Shown: in pieces, positions 13,080 through 21,234 of the stretch | How the letters are laid out: every line of letters starts with the position of its first letter | How positions within the stretch are numbered: the stretch's first letter is position 1 | NCBI RefSeq assembly: GCF_949298305.1 | Contig: NZ_CASFWU010000006.1 | Coordinates: 832-64,831 of the forward strand | Length of the DNA: 64,000 bases | Direction: 5' to 3' | From: an uncultured Bacteroides sp. | GTDB lineage: Bacteria; Bacteroidota; Bacteroidia; Bacteroidales; Bacteroidaceae | Position numbers and translations under genes: made by a program | Notes under the pieces: generated by a model | What the model saw: only the letters and a program-made list of their open reading frames with translations | Databases searched by the model: none | Told to the model about the DNA's origin: nothing

Positions 13080-14459
13080 TTATTTCTTGAACTCCCACCA
13101 ATCGAAGTTGAACAACTGGCAGCCCTTCCGGCCTTTGAAAACGAAGAAAACATCGTGAATACCCGTAACGGGGGCTGTCACTTTGGTTTCCAACGTCTTC
13201 CATTCTTCCCAACCTCCGGTATGGGGCACTTTCAGCTCGGCCACCAACGGACCGCCAATGCTGTCCGTATGCACCTCCAACGTGCCACCGCGCAGGGCAC
13301 TGGCCACCGTGGCGCCGAATCCTGCGGGAGACTGCTGTCCGAAGTCCACTTCGCGCACCTTGATGTAGTCTCCGTCGTGGGCGTCAGAGATATAGATGCC
13401 GGTTTTGGCGTTCGGCTCCGACTTCAGCCCCTCGCAGAAGGCGATGGTCTCGGCTTCCACCCGCCGGTAAGGATTCAAAGTGCCAATCGGCTTCACGCCC
13501 TCCTTCGTGGCATTGATGACGGGAAACGTTCCGTCCGGATTGTAGGCGAACTGCTCTACCGCCACGCTGCGGCCGAAACCGCCGCCGCCCGGCAGCTTGC
13601 CCGTATGATAGAAGAAGTAGGAATTGCCCTTGTAGTCAATCACACCGCAGTGATTGGTGAACGAACCGGTGTCCTGCAGGGGCATAATCTCGCCCATGTA
13701 CTTCCAGGGGCCGAGCGGGCCGTCGCTCATGGAGTAGGCAATGTGTTCGGGCACTCCGCCTGCCGCGTAGAGCAGGTAATACTTGCCGCCGCGCTTGTAG
13801 AACCACGGACCTTCTGTGTACACGTCCTTGTACTTCGTGCCCTTCACACGTTTTTCGGGGTTGGGAGCGCCGAAGCTCTCCTCGGTCTGTTCCAGCTTGC
13901 CCACTTCGCCCTTCAGCGAAATCATGTCATCGTTCAGCTTGGCATAATAGATGTTGGGGTTGCCCCAGTAGAGATAGGCTTGCCCGTCGTCATCAATGAA
14001 CACCGTGGGGTCGATGTAGTCCCAGCTGCCGTCGCAGAGGGGTTTGCCGATGGCATCCTTGAACGGGCCGAGCGGCGAATCGCCCACTGCCACACCGATG
14101 GCCATGGCGTTGGACAGTTTGGAATGCAGGCAGACGTACCAATAGAACTTGCCGTTGCGCTCGATGCACTGTGCGGCCCAGGCGCGGTCGTCGGCCCACT
14201 CAAACGACTCGATAGCGAGCGGAGAGCCGTGGTCGGTCCAGTTCACCATGTCGCGGGTAGAATAGACGCGCCACTCCTGCATCCAGAAGAAGTCGGCCTT
14301 GTCCTCGTCGTGGCCGGTATAGACGTAAAGCGTACCGTCGTGCTCCATGGGAGCCGGGTCGGTCGTAAACCAGGTTTGTACAATGGGGTTCTGCGCATTC
14401 AGGTTGAAACTCAGCGCAGAGGTCAGCAGGCAAGCTGCCAGAGTAAGTGGATGTTTCAT
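13080..14459 (-). CDS. GH43 with C-terminal CBM6, arabinofuranosidase/xylosidase
   Basis: Secreted GH43 five-bladed propeller enzyme, 459 aa, followed by a CBM6-like beta-sandwich ending in FDWWEFKK. The catalytic base is Asp34 (TTDPAP), the pKa-modulating aspartate is Asp150 (DYIDPT), and the general acid is Glu216 (TEGPWFYK). Enzymes of this layout in Bacteroides release arabinofuranose or xylose from arabinoxylan fragments. The start at 14459 (MKHPLTLAAC) gives a signal peptide; the longer frame adds residues with no support. It closely resembles the GH43-CBM6 encoded at 40542-41909 in domain order and C-terminal sequence, so the two are probably paralogues. The gene is notably GC-rich compared with the xus genes. 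Confidence 0.9.
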   Translation of the reverse strand: MKHPLTLAACLLTSALSFNLNAQNPIVQTWFTTDPAPMEHDGTLYVYTGHDEDKADFFWMQEWRVYSTRDMVNWTDHGSPLAIESFEWADDRAWAAQCIERNGKFYWYVCLHSKLSNAMAIGVAVGDSPLGPFKDAIGKPLCDGSWDYIDPTVFIDDDGQAYLYWGNPNIYYAKLNDDMISLKGEVGKLEQTEESFGAPNPEKRVKGTKYKDVYTEGPWFYKRGGKYYLLYAAGGVPEHIAYSMSDGPLGPWKYMGEIMPLQDTGSFTNHCGVIDYKGNSYFFYHTGKLPGGGGFGRSVAVEQFAYNPDGTFPVINATKEGVKPIGTLNPYRRVEAETIAFCEGLKSEPNAKTGIYISDAHDGDYIKVREVDFGQQSPAGFGATVASALRGGTLEVHTDSIGGPLVAELKVPHTGGWEEWKTLETKVTAPVTGIHDVFFVFKGRKGCQLFNFDWWEFKK

Positions 14460-14565
14460 GGTTTTCAAGTTTATTTCAATTTTCAACTAAGTTTTGATGC
14501 AAATGACAGACAGGGCAATGACGATGACTCCGAAGAAGCCCCATCCACCGGCACACCGGAACGCA

Positions 14566-16695
14566 TTAGGGGACGGCCACTTCCCAACGGAACACGGTGC
14601 CGTCCTTGCGGTCGGGCACGGTGCCCGGCCAGTCGGCCGAATAAGGTTCGCCCGTGTCGGGGGCAGCTCCCACGTAGCGCTGGGTTTTCAGCGAGAGCAG
14701 CATACACTGGCCGTAGAGCATGTCCTGCCACTGGAAGAGACTGCCTTCCGTTTCGTTTCTGGTCAGGCGGACATCGGCCGAAAGCCCGGCGCCCACCACC
14801 GTCACGAAGCCGGTGCCGTTCAGGGCTTCCAGCGCCACCCGTCCCTGACCGCGGTCGTGAACGCGGAAGCGGCAACCATCGCCATCATAGTCGCGGCTAC
14901 CCTTTCCGGCGGCATGCAACATGCCGTGCGGATTGGCCCAGGCGCGGTTTCCGTTGCCCAGATTGGTCAGCGTGATGACCTTCCCCAACGGGAGGTTGCC
15001 CGAACGGTCGGCCATAGGCTCTTCCACGCTGAAGTTGTCAAACTCGGCATAGCCGCCTTTCTTCCCTTTCGTATTGTAGGCAAACAGCGCATAGCGTGTA
15101 CCCTGGAAAGTCTTCAGCTGATAGGGCATCAGGACGTCACCGCCTATTTCGGTAAACTCCTTGCCGTCCAGGCTGTAGCTGAAACGGGCAGAGTCGGCGT
15201 CAAAGTCGCCACGGATGCGCAGATAGACTTTCTTCGCCTTGCCGGACCATGCGCCGCCCTCCAGGGAGACGTCCTCGGTCTTGTCCCCTTCCTGCATGCG
15301 GAAGCGCAGAGCCAGATTCTTGCCGTCGCAGACCATGCCCAGCCAGGCATACGGCATGTTCAGCAGGCCCAGGCCGGCGGCGTCACCGTCCTTCAGGCGG
15401 GAGCAGTCCAGCTCCACCGTAGCCACGGACACCGGCCCGATGCCCCGCTGGGTCAACGTATTCCGGGCCCAGAGGAAGTCCTTGGCGGGCAACGTATGCA
15501 AGCGCAGCCTGCCCTTGGCCAGCGCCCACTTGCCGGCCACGGGTTCGTGGTTCCACTGCCACACGGGCAGCAGTTCCTTGCCGTCGAAGCCGTCGCTGCG
15601 CTGATAGGGCGCGTGAGGCTCCACCTTGGCAGCCACATTGGGCTTCACCCACGTGCGGGGCGAGCGTCCCAGGTTGCCGGGCAGGCCGAAGTAGGGCCAT
15701 CCGTCCACCCACGTGACGGGCGACAGGCAGGTGGTGCGGCCCACCGAGCGGAAGTCGGTCATGGAAAAGCCCCACCACTCGCCGTTGGGCAGGTCTACGA
15801 TGCCGCCCTGGTGCAGGGGGACGGCAGCCAGGTAGTTTCCTTCGGGATGGGAGATGTCGAACCGGAACCCGTCTTCGGGCACCGGCCGGCCCAGACCCAC
15901 ATTGTTCACCGAGTGGGAGCGCATGGTGCCGAAGGTTTCCTTGGCACTGATGGTCACCGTCTCGTAAGGGCCTTCGGGACGGTCGGCACGCGCGCACTGC
16001 ATGCGGCCCACGGGCGAATAGTTGGCGCTGATGATGTAATACTTACCATTGATTTTATAGAAGTGATGCCCCTCGCCCATGGCGTTGCCGGCGGGGATGA
16101 TGAGGCGTTCGCTGCCCTCGACATAGCCGCTGAAGTCGGGCTTGATTTCTATCAGATGAACCTCGTCGTACTTGTAGACGGCATAAATCTTGCCGTTGTC
16201 GTCAAACAGCACGGAGAGGTCGTAGATGTTGCCCCCCATATTGATGTGCTTCCACGGCCCGGCCGGATTTTCGGCTATGAAGACCTGCATGCCGTGGCCG
16301 TTGATGTTTGAGAAAATGTAGAACTTGCCCTCGTGATAGCGGATGCAGGGGGCCCAGATGCCCTGTCCGTAGGCCTCCTGTCCGTTTTCCAGGCGGAACT
16401 CGTCGCCCATGTCCAGCTTGTCGAAACAGTAGCTGAGGAAGCGCCAGTTCACCAGGTCCTTGGAGTGGAGCACCACCAGTCCCGGCATGGCGTGCATGGT
16501 TGTCCCCGCCAGGTAGAAGTCCTCGCCCACACGAATCATGTCCGGGTCGGAAAACTCGTCGTAAAACAGCGGATTGGTGTAGGTGCCGTTGCCGTTGTCG
16601 GCCGTCCAGGAAGCGGCGGACGGGGTTGCGGCACTCTGTGCAAGCAAGGCCGCACAGCTCAGAAGAAAAAGAAAGGCGGACAGGAGTGTTCTCAT
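14566..16695 (-). CDS. GH43 with C-terminal beta-sandwich modules
   Basis: Secreted GH43 enzyme, 709 aa, first gene of the unit running to 4605. After the signal peptide (MRTLLSAFLFLLSCAALLA) the propeller begins with NPLFYDEFSDPDM. The catalytic base is Asp50 (SDPD), the modulating aspartate Asp159 (YDLSV) and the acid Glu208 (GEGHHF). The second half (from about 330) contains a GH43 C2-like beta-sandwich and an extra C-terminal domain resembling a carbohydrate-binding fold. Layout suggests an alpha-L-arabinofuranosidase acting on arabinoxylan, but beta-xylosidase cannot be excluded. A TGTTACA-N14-CGTTACA operator lies 66-93 bp upstream. The coding sequence is very GC-rich: one 60-base line counted at 15361 is about 73% GC. 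Confidence 0.9.
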   Translation of the reverse strand: MRTLLSAFLFLLSCAALLAQSAATPSAASWTADNGNGTYTNPLFYDEFSDPDMIRVGEDFYLAGTTMHAMPGLVVLHSKDLVNWRFLSYCFDKLDMGDEFRLENGQEAYGQGIWAPCIRYHEGKFYIFSNINGHGMQVFIAENPAGPWKHINMGGNIYDLSVLFDDNGKIYAVYKYDEVHLIEIKPDFSGYVEGSERLIIPAGNAMGEGHHFYKINGKYYIISANYSPVGRMQCARADRPEGPYETVTISAKETFGTMRSHSVNNVGLGRPVPEDGFRFDISHPEGNYLAAVPLHQGGIVDLPNGEWWGFSMTDFRSVGRTTCLSPVTWVDGWPYFGLPGNLGRSPRTWVKPNVAAKVEPHAPYQRSDGFDGKELLPVWQWNHEPVAGKWALAKGRLRLHTLPAKDFLWARNTLTQRGIGPVSVATVELDCSRLKDGDAAGLGLLNMPYAWLGMVCDGKNLALRFRMQEGDKTEDVSLEGGAWSGKAKKVYLRIRGDFDADSARFSYSLDGKEFTEIGGDVLMPYQLKTFQGTRYALFAYNTKGKKGGYAEFDNFSVEEPMADRSGNLPLGKVITLTNLGNGNRAWANPHGMLHAAGKGSRDYDGDGCRFRVHDRGQGRVALEALNGTGFVTVVGAGLSADVRLTRNETEGSLFQWQDMLYGQCMLLSLKTQRYVGAAPDTGEPYSADWPGTVPDRKDGTVFRWEVAVP

Positions 16696-16722
16696 ATATT
16701 TCCCAATTTACATAAACTCCTA

Positions 16723-16730
16723 CAAAGGAA
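16723..16730 (-). promoter_or_regulatory. Weak -7-like box before the GH43 unit
   Basis: On the minus strand this reads TTCCTTTG, one mismatch from TAnnTTTG. It lies 38 bp below the operator at 16761, almost the same spacing (39 bp) as in the GH5 promoter, which is the main reason to consider it. Confidence 0.35.
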
Positions 16731-16760
16731 AACATCTTCTGCCAATCTGCCCAAAAAGTA

Positions 16761-16788
16761 TGTTACAAATATATTTGCTGACGTTACA
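16761..16788 (-). promoter_or_regulatory. Proposed HTCS operator, GH43 unit
   Basis: On the plus strand TGTTACA (16761-16767) and CGTTACA (16782-16788) are direct repeats with a 14-bp spacer, so they lie 21 bp apart, two helical turns. The element lies 66-93 bp upstream of the GH43 start. Two further copies of the same layout precede the GH5 and xusA genes. A 21-bp direct-repeat layout suits AraC-type DNA-binding domains, such as that at the end of the HTCS. Confidence 0.6.
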
Positions 16789-16860
16789 CCACCCTATAAA
16801 CAGGTGATACTGGGGCCTCCAGCCCCCTGTATCCGAGGCATCCGCATTTCGTTTGGCGGA

Positions 16861-16961
16861 TGCTTGCATGGTGTTTGCACCGTGCTTGCATGGTCCGCAG
16901 ACCGTGCTTGCATTGCCGACGGACCATGCAAGCATCCTTCAGAAGCCATGCAAGCATCTTC
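16861..16961. repeat. 22-bp-period repeat family A, site 1
   Basis: TGCTTGCAT occurs at 16861, 16883 and 16905, then its reverse complement ATGCAAGCAT at 16926 and 16948. Steps within each group are exactly 22 bp; a half-step copy TGTTTGCAC is at 16872. Because the tract changes orientation in the middle, TGCTTGCATGGTCCG (16883-16897) and its exact complement (16920-16934) can form a 15-bp stem. The same family is present near 37633 and 55047. Confidence 0.75.
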
Positions 16962-17200
16962 CGTACGAGGGTCATGCCGCACAGGCGAGGGCGCTTTATA
17001 CGACTTTTCCAGAATAGCAGAAAGTGGAGCAAGGAGTACAGGAAATGCCACTGCGGCCCCCGGCCTGACTCAGACGGTCCAGGAGAGGATGACGGCTCAA
17101 GCTGCCCCCTCGGGCAGGTCTCCATCAACGGTGGGTCCGTCTGCTTCGCGACAGGGCTTTCCCCCCGATTGCACACACAGGCAGGCGACCGGAAAAAGAA

Positions 17201-17272
17201 ACGGGCTGCAGGCTGCAGGCGGTGCCTGCCCCCCTCAGGGAGAGGCACCGGTCTTGGCAGCTTGCAGCCCGT
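17201..17272 (-). terminator. Intrinsic terminator after the GH127/GH146 gene
   Basis: Arms ACGGGCTGCAGGCTGC (17201-17216) and GCAGCTTGCAGCCCGT (17257-17272) pair with one mismatch; GGTGCCT/AGGCACC pair inside. On the minus strand the hairpin starts about 20 bp after the stop codon and is followed by TTCTTTTTCC, as expected for an intrinsic terminator. Confidence 0.75.
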
Positions 17273-17292
17273 TGTCCACAGCCAGCGGTCTG

Positions 17293-19695
17293 TTACTTCG
17301 CGGCGGGCTTTACCAGGCGGATGTAGAAGACGCCACCGGCAACCGTACCCGGCCGGCTGCGGAAGGTGACGGTGACAGACTGCTTGCCTTCCAGCATATC
17401 GGCCGGAATGGGATACTCTACATTCACCAGTTCCTGCTTGTTCCACTTGCCTACCAGGTTCTCCTCGGCCAGCTGGCGGCCGTCTATCAGGATGTCGAAA
17501 GTGCGGTCGGCCGTCTCGTTGCCCCAATAGCGCACCATCAGGGTGAGCTGCTTCTCGCCTCCGGTCAGCATGTTGTACTGGAAATATCCGCCGTCGCGGG
17601 CATCGCGCCAGGGCTCGCCTTCGAAGACTCCGGTATTCGACTTTTCGTACTTCAGCTGATGGTCTACCTCGGGCTGCTGCTCGGCCGTGGCCACAGCGTC
17701 TACCGTGCGGCGGTCCAAATCCAGCTTGCGTTCTTCGGCCTCACGGGCAGCCTGCTGGTAGTCGGCATACTCCTGGTCGGTCATGGAGAGCCAGTACATC
17801 ATGTAGCGGCAGTCGTGCAGGCGGAAGAAAGGCTCCAGCTGCAAGTCCTTGTAGCGTTCGGTAAAGAGTCCCGGCACCGTATAGCAGAGCGGTTTGCCCT
17901 CTACGGGCTGCATGGCCTCCAGCTTGGCCTGTATGGTCTGACGGTCGCCGATGATGAACGGCGTATCGAAGATGGACACCAGCGGACCGTGGGCAATGTG
18001 TGCCCAGCGTCCGTCGTCGGCAATCAGTCCGTCCAGATGGTCGGTACCCATGTTGGCTCCCAGCAAAATGGGACCGCGCATGATGGCAATGTAGTTGGGC
18101 ACATTGGGCAGTTCCTCCACCGTCACCTTCATGGGGAGGGTGATGTCAATGACGTCGCCGTCCTTCCACTTGCGCTCCACAGCCACGTAGCTGGAAGGCT
18201 GCGTGCCGGCAGCATAGTCGGTGCCCTTGCACTCCACTTTCATCTTTCCTGTTTCGCTCCACCAGGGATGGCGTATCAGCAGGCGGGCTTTCACGGGTTT
18301 CTTCACGTGGACGGTCAGGCGGACGGTCTCGGCATCGGGAAAGGAGGTTTCCTGCGTCAGGGTCAGTCCCTTCTCCTTCCATTGCAGCTCGGAAGCCACA
18401 AACAAGTTGATGTAGAGGTTGTCTCCGTCGTAACTGTAGATGAACTCGCCGTACTTGCCGTGGTTCTCCATGCCGGTACCCACGCAGCACCACATGGCGC
18501 TGTTGGGCGCGGAGTAGACACGGTAATGGGCCGGACGGGCGGAGGTGAAGTAGACGTAGCCTCCGTGTTCGGGGTGTTGGGTGGAGAGGATATGGTTGAA
18601 CATGGCACGCTCGTAGAAGTCGGCATAGCGGGCTTCGGGCGTCATGCGGAAGAGTCCTTCGGTCAGTTTCAGCATGTTGTTGGTATTGCAGGATTCAGGT
18701 CCCTCGCGGTCTTCCACGTAGCTCTTGCAGTCGGCGGCGGCGGCAAAATGCTCGCGGCGGCTGTTTCCGCCGATGGCCAGAGAGCGGTTGTTAACCACCG
18801 TCGTCCAGAAGAATTCCGCAGCGGTCTGATAGGTCTTGGCATCAGCCTCCTGTCCGGCCAGTCTGCTGAGTTCGGCAATGCGCTGGTAGCCCACCACCTT
18901 GGGCACCTGCGTATTGGCGTGCTTGTTGTCCAGGTTGTCCACACCGGCCGCCATGCTGTCCAGCAGCCAGTGGTGCGAGAACCGCTTGGCGGCATCCAGA
19001 TACTTCAGGTCGCCCGTCATCTGGTAGGCATCGGCATAAACTTCGTCCATGCCGCCGAACTCGTTGCCCAGCATTTCTTCCATTTGCTGGTCGGAGAGCG
19101 GTGCAATGATGGTCAGTCCCCAGTCGCACAGGTCGAGGAACATCTGGCGGGCCTCTTCGCTGCCGCCGTACGACCAGGCGTCGCGAAGGCCGGCGTATGT
19201 CTTGTGCATGTTATACCAGGGCACCCAGTACTTCCAGACAATGCCTACGTTCCCCTTCTTGATTTCGTTCCAGGCGGTCATGCCGTTGGGCACACCACCT
19301 ACGTATCCGTTGCCATGCTTCTGTTGGCAGCGTTTCAGTTCCGCAATCATGTAGTCCATGCGCCGCTTGCACTCCTCGTTTCCCGTAGCCGCGTAGTGGA
19401 TGGCCAGTGCCGAAAGATAATGTCCGCCCACATGTCCGTCCAGGTCGGCCCAGTTTGAAAAGCTTTCGCCTTTGGGAGTCAGCCCGGCTTCCTTCAAGAA
19501 AGGCGCCAGCAAACGGTCTACGTCGTATTGCAGCAATACATTCACATTCAAATCACACGCCCGCTTGAAAGGGCCGTCCAGCAGTTTCACCTGTCCCAAA
19601 GGAAAAGTGTTGGTGTACAGCCGGTCCTGTGCCGAAGCGCCTCCAGCAAAGAGCGCCGCACAAAAGGCTGCCGCTAATAATGTTTTTCTGTTCAT
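17293..19695 (-). CDS. GH127/GH146-type beta-L-arabinofuranosidase (DUF1680)
   Basis: Secreted glycosidase, 800 aa, of the GH127/GH146 group, which uses a zinc-bound cysteine as nucleophile and removes beta-L-arabinofuranose. After the signal peptide the (alpha/alpha)6 barrel starts at FPLGQVKLLDGPF. By analogy with the bifidobacterial enzyme HypBA1, the acid/base is Glu334 and a zinc ligand is Cys336 (GPESCNTNN), another ligand may be Glu315 (RREHF), and Cys403-Cys404 (MWCCVGTG) supply nucleophile and ligand. Beta-sandwich domains follow, the last ending in YIRLVKPAAK. It is probably the last gene of the unit starting with GH5, although a 395-bp gap separates it from GH10. A beta-L-arabinofuranosidase is unexpected for ordinary arabinoxylan, whose arabinose is alpha-linked. 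Family is firm; substrate open. Confidence 0.88.
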   Translation of the reverse strand: MNRKTLLAAAFCAALFAGGASAQDRLYTNTFPLGQVKLLDGPFKRACDLNVNVLLQYDVDRLLAPFLKEAGLTPKGESFSNWADLDGHVGGHYLSALAIHYAATGNEECKRRMDYMIAELKRCQQKHGNGYVGGVPNGMTAWNEIKKGNVGIVWKYWVPWYNMHKTYAGLRDAWSYGGSEEARQMFLDLCDWGLTIIAPLSDQQMEEMLGNEFGGMDEVYADAYQMTGDLKYLDAAKRFSHHWLLDSMAAGVDNLDNKHANTQVPKVVGYQRIAELSRLAGQEADAKTYQTAAEFFWTTVVNNRSLAIGGNSRREHFAAAADCKSYVEDREGPESCNTNNMLKLTEGLFRMTPEARYADFYERAMFNHILSTQHPEHGGYVYFTSARPAHYRVYSAPNSAMWCCVGTGMENHGKYGEFIYSYDGDNLYINLFVASELQWKEKGLTLTQETSFPDAETVRLTVHVKKPVKARLLIRHPWWSETGKMKVECKGTDYAAGTQPSSYVAVERKWKDGDVIDITLPMKVTVEELPNVPNYIAIMRGPILLGANMGTDHLDGLIADDGRWAHIAHGPLVSIFDTPFIIGDRQTIQAKLEAMQPVEGKPLCYTVPGLFTERYKDLQLEPFFRLHDCRYMMYWLSMTDQEYADYQQAAREAEERKLDLDRRTVDAVATAEQQPEVDHQLKYEKSNTGVFEGEPWRDARDGGYFQYNMLTGGEKQLTLMVRYWGNETADRTFDILIDGRQLAEENLVGKWNKQELVNVEYPIPADMLEGKQSVTVTFRSRPGTVAGGVFYIRLVKPAAK

Positions 19696-20090
19696 CAGTA
19701 TTTCAACTATTGGTTTATTCCTTAATCATATTTCTTGCCCCTATACCCATAAGCCTCCGTGCTGCCCTCTCCACACTAAAACAAGGCAGGGAACAAGCCT
19801 GTAGACCGCATGGAGGAAACGCCATACCACACCGGAACCCGCCCCAACAACAAAAACGCCGAAACAAGAAACAGTCCGACAGTCCCAGCCCCCATCATCG
19901 GAAACAGACTAAAACAGGAAACAGGACACATCGGATTTTCATCAGACTGATCGGTTCAACGACCGGGAAATAGGGATAGCTATTTGTGCATCCTGCACGT
20001 TCTTCACAGAACATGCAGGACTCAATTATTATAAAATGCACAAACTACCGAATCCTACAAGAGAAAAAAAGAATCCGGTATCTCTTAGAA
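19696..20090. other. Gene-free stretch between GH10 and GH127
   Basis: About 395 bp without a supported gene. The only structure noticed is the hairpin at 19992-20019. No TGTTACA operator and no exact TAnnTTTG box on the minus strand was found, so it is unclear whether GH127 has its own promoter. Confidence 0.5.
19992..20019 (-). terminator. Hairpin downstream of the GH10 gene
   Basis: CCTGCACGTTCT and AGAACATGCAGG form 12-bp arms with one mismatch around a TCAC loop, about 70 bp after the GH10 stop. The minus-strand sequence after it is not T-rich, so it may attenuate rather than end transcription into GH127. Confidence 0.4.
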
Positions 20091-21206
20091 TCAGTTTTCT
20101 TTCAACAAATCAACGACAAAAGGCTTCGGCTGGTATTCGCGGTCGAAGAGCAGAGGATAATCCTTGCGTCCTCTCACCGGGAAGCCGTTCTTCCAGGAAT
20201 CGCCGTCACTCACGCCCCATGCAGTCACACGGCTGATGACATCGGAATGTTTAATGAAGAGGTTCATAAAATCGGCCATGCGGGCATTCCAACGCTGCGA
20301 AACGCTGTCGGGCAAAGCATCGGGATAAGGATTCAGGGCTTTGCGGAAAGCAACCGTATCGGCAATGTTGGCAGTACGGTTCACTTCCGGCAGGGCGCTC
20401 ATGTCCCATTCGGTAATCATCACCTTGGCACCTGTACCTGCAAATGCCACAATGCTCTTTTCAAACTCTGCCAGGTCGGGATAGTTCAGGCCGACATGTC
20501 CCTGCATGCCGATGGCATCCACGCGCAGGCCCTTGGCCTTCATGTCGTTCACCAGTTTCACAACAGCGTTCCGCTTGCCTTCAGCGTGCATGTTGTAGTC
20601 GTTGTAGTACAACTCGGCATCCGGGTCTGCTTCGTGTGCGTACTGGAATGCCAACGGGATGAACTCTTCGCCCAGAATCTGATAGAACTTGCTCTTACGG
20701 TAGGAGCCGTCTTCCATGATGGCCTCGTTCACCACATCCCAACCTTTCACACGTCCCTTGTAACGGCTGACAATGGTCGTAATGTGGTCTTTCATCCGCT
20801 GCTTCAACACTTCGGGAGAAACATCCTTTCCATCCTTATCCACACAAAACCAAGGAGCCAGCTGCGAATGCCATATCAGGCAGTGACCCATCACAGCCAT
20901 GCCATTCTTCTCACCAAAGTTTACAAATTCATCGGCTTGCTTGAAATCGTAACGGTTCTCCTCCGGATGAATGGTCTGACACTTCATACAGTTTTCCGCA
21001 ACAACAGAGTTGAAATGCTTCTTCACTATCTTGACAGCATTCGTATCGCGCTCTGAAGATTGCCACACATTGACAGCAACTCCAATTAAGAATTTATCAC
21101 CCAATACCGACTTCAAAGTCGGCTCCTCTTTAGCCACCGGTTTGGTAGCACAAGCGCTCATGACACTTCCCGCCAGCAACGCCCATAACAATGTTTTGCT
21201 TTTCAT
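20091..21206 (-). CDS. GH10 endo-beta-1,4-xylanase lipoprotein
   Basis: Single-domain GH10 xylanase, 371 aa, that cuts the xylan backbone. Signal peptide with lipobox (GSVMSAC) places it in a membrane, either at the surface or facing the periplasm. The acid/base is Glu161 (DVVNEAI) and the nucleophile Glu266 (ITEWDM); the WHSQ and [11 protein letters not shown] motifs of the family are present. Length matches a catalytic domain without binding modules, unlike the GH10 encoded at 23504-25672. It follows the GH5 gene by 28 bp and is surely cotranscribed with it. By analogy with other xylan loci, such a short GH10 may finish imported xylo-oligosaccharides in the periplasm; that is inference. Confidence 0.95.
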   Translation of the reverse strand: MKSKTLLWALLAGSVMSACATKPVAKEEPTLKSVLGDKFLIGVAVNVWQSSERDTNAVKIVKKHFNSVVAENCMKCQTIHPEENRYDFKQADEFVNFGEKNGMAVMGHCLIWHSQLAPWFCVDKDGKDVSPEVLKQRMKDHITTIVSRYKGRVKGWDVVNEAIMEDGSYRKSKFYQILGEEFIPLAFQYAHEADPDAELYYNDYNMHAEGKRNAVVKLVNDMKAKGLRVDAIGMQGHVGLNYPDLAEFEKSIVAFAGTGAKVMITEWDMSALPEVNRTANIADTVAFRKALNPYPDALPDSVSQRWNARMADFMNLFIKHSDVISRVTAWGVSDGDSWKNGFPVRGRKDYPLLFDREYQPKPFVVDLLKEN

Positions 21207-21234
21207 GGCTTAAAATAAACGATGTTGTTATTTG

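Larger units (their letters stand above)
16696..17200. other. Gene-free region between GH43 and GH127: operator, hairpins and 22-bp repeats
   Basis: No gene is supported. From left to right it holds the promoter area of the GH43 gene, the proposed operator (16761-16788), two perfect-arm hairpins (16806-16833 with GATAC/GTATC and GGGGC/GCCCC; 16838-16863 with GCATCCGC/GCGGATGC) and the 22-bp repeat tract (16861-16961). Nothing recognisable follows up to the GH127 terminator at 17201. Long open frames across it are by-products of high GC content. Confidence 0.6.

Noticed and set aside
12981..14975. A 664-codon open frame on the plus strand opposite GH43-CBM6
   Set aside because: Antisense shadow of a GC-rich gene; no start signals or motifs.
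16861..16961. CRISPR-like array of short repeats
   Set aside because: Period is only 22 bp with 9-13 conserved bases, orientation changes within the array, and there are no cas genes.
16333..19458. A 1041-codon open frame on the plus strand antisense to GH127 and GH43
   Set aside because: It lies opposite genuine catalytic domains, crosses repeats and a terminator, and its product has no family features; long antisense frames are expected in GC-rich DNA.
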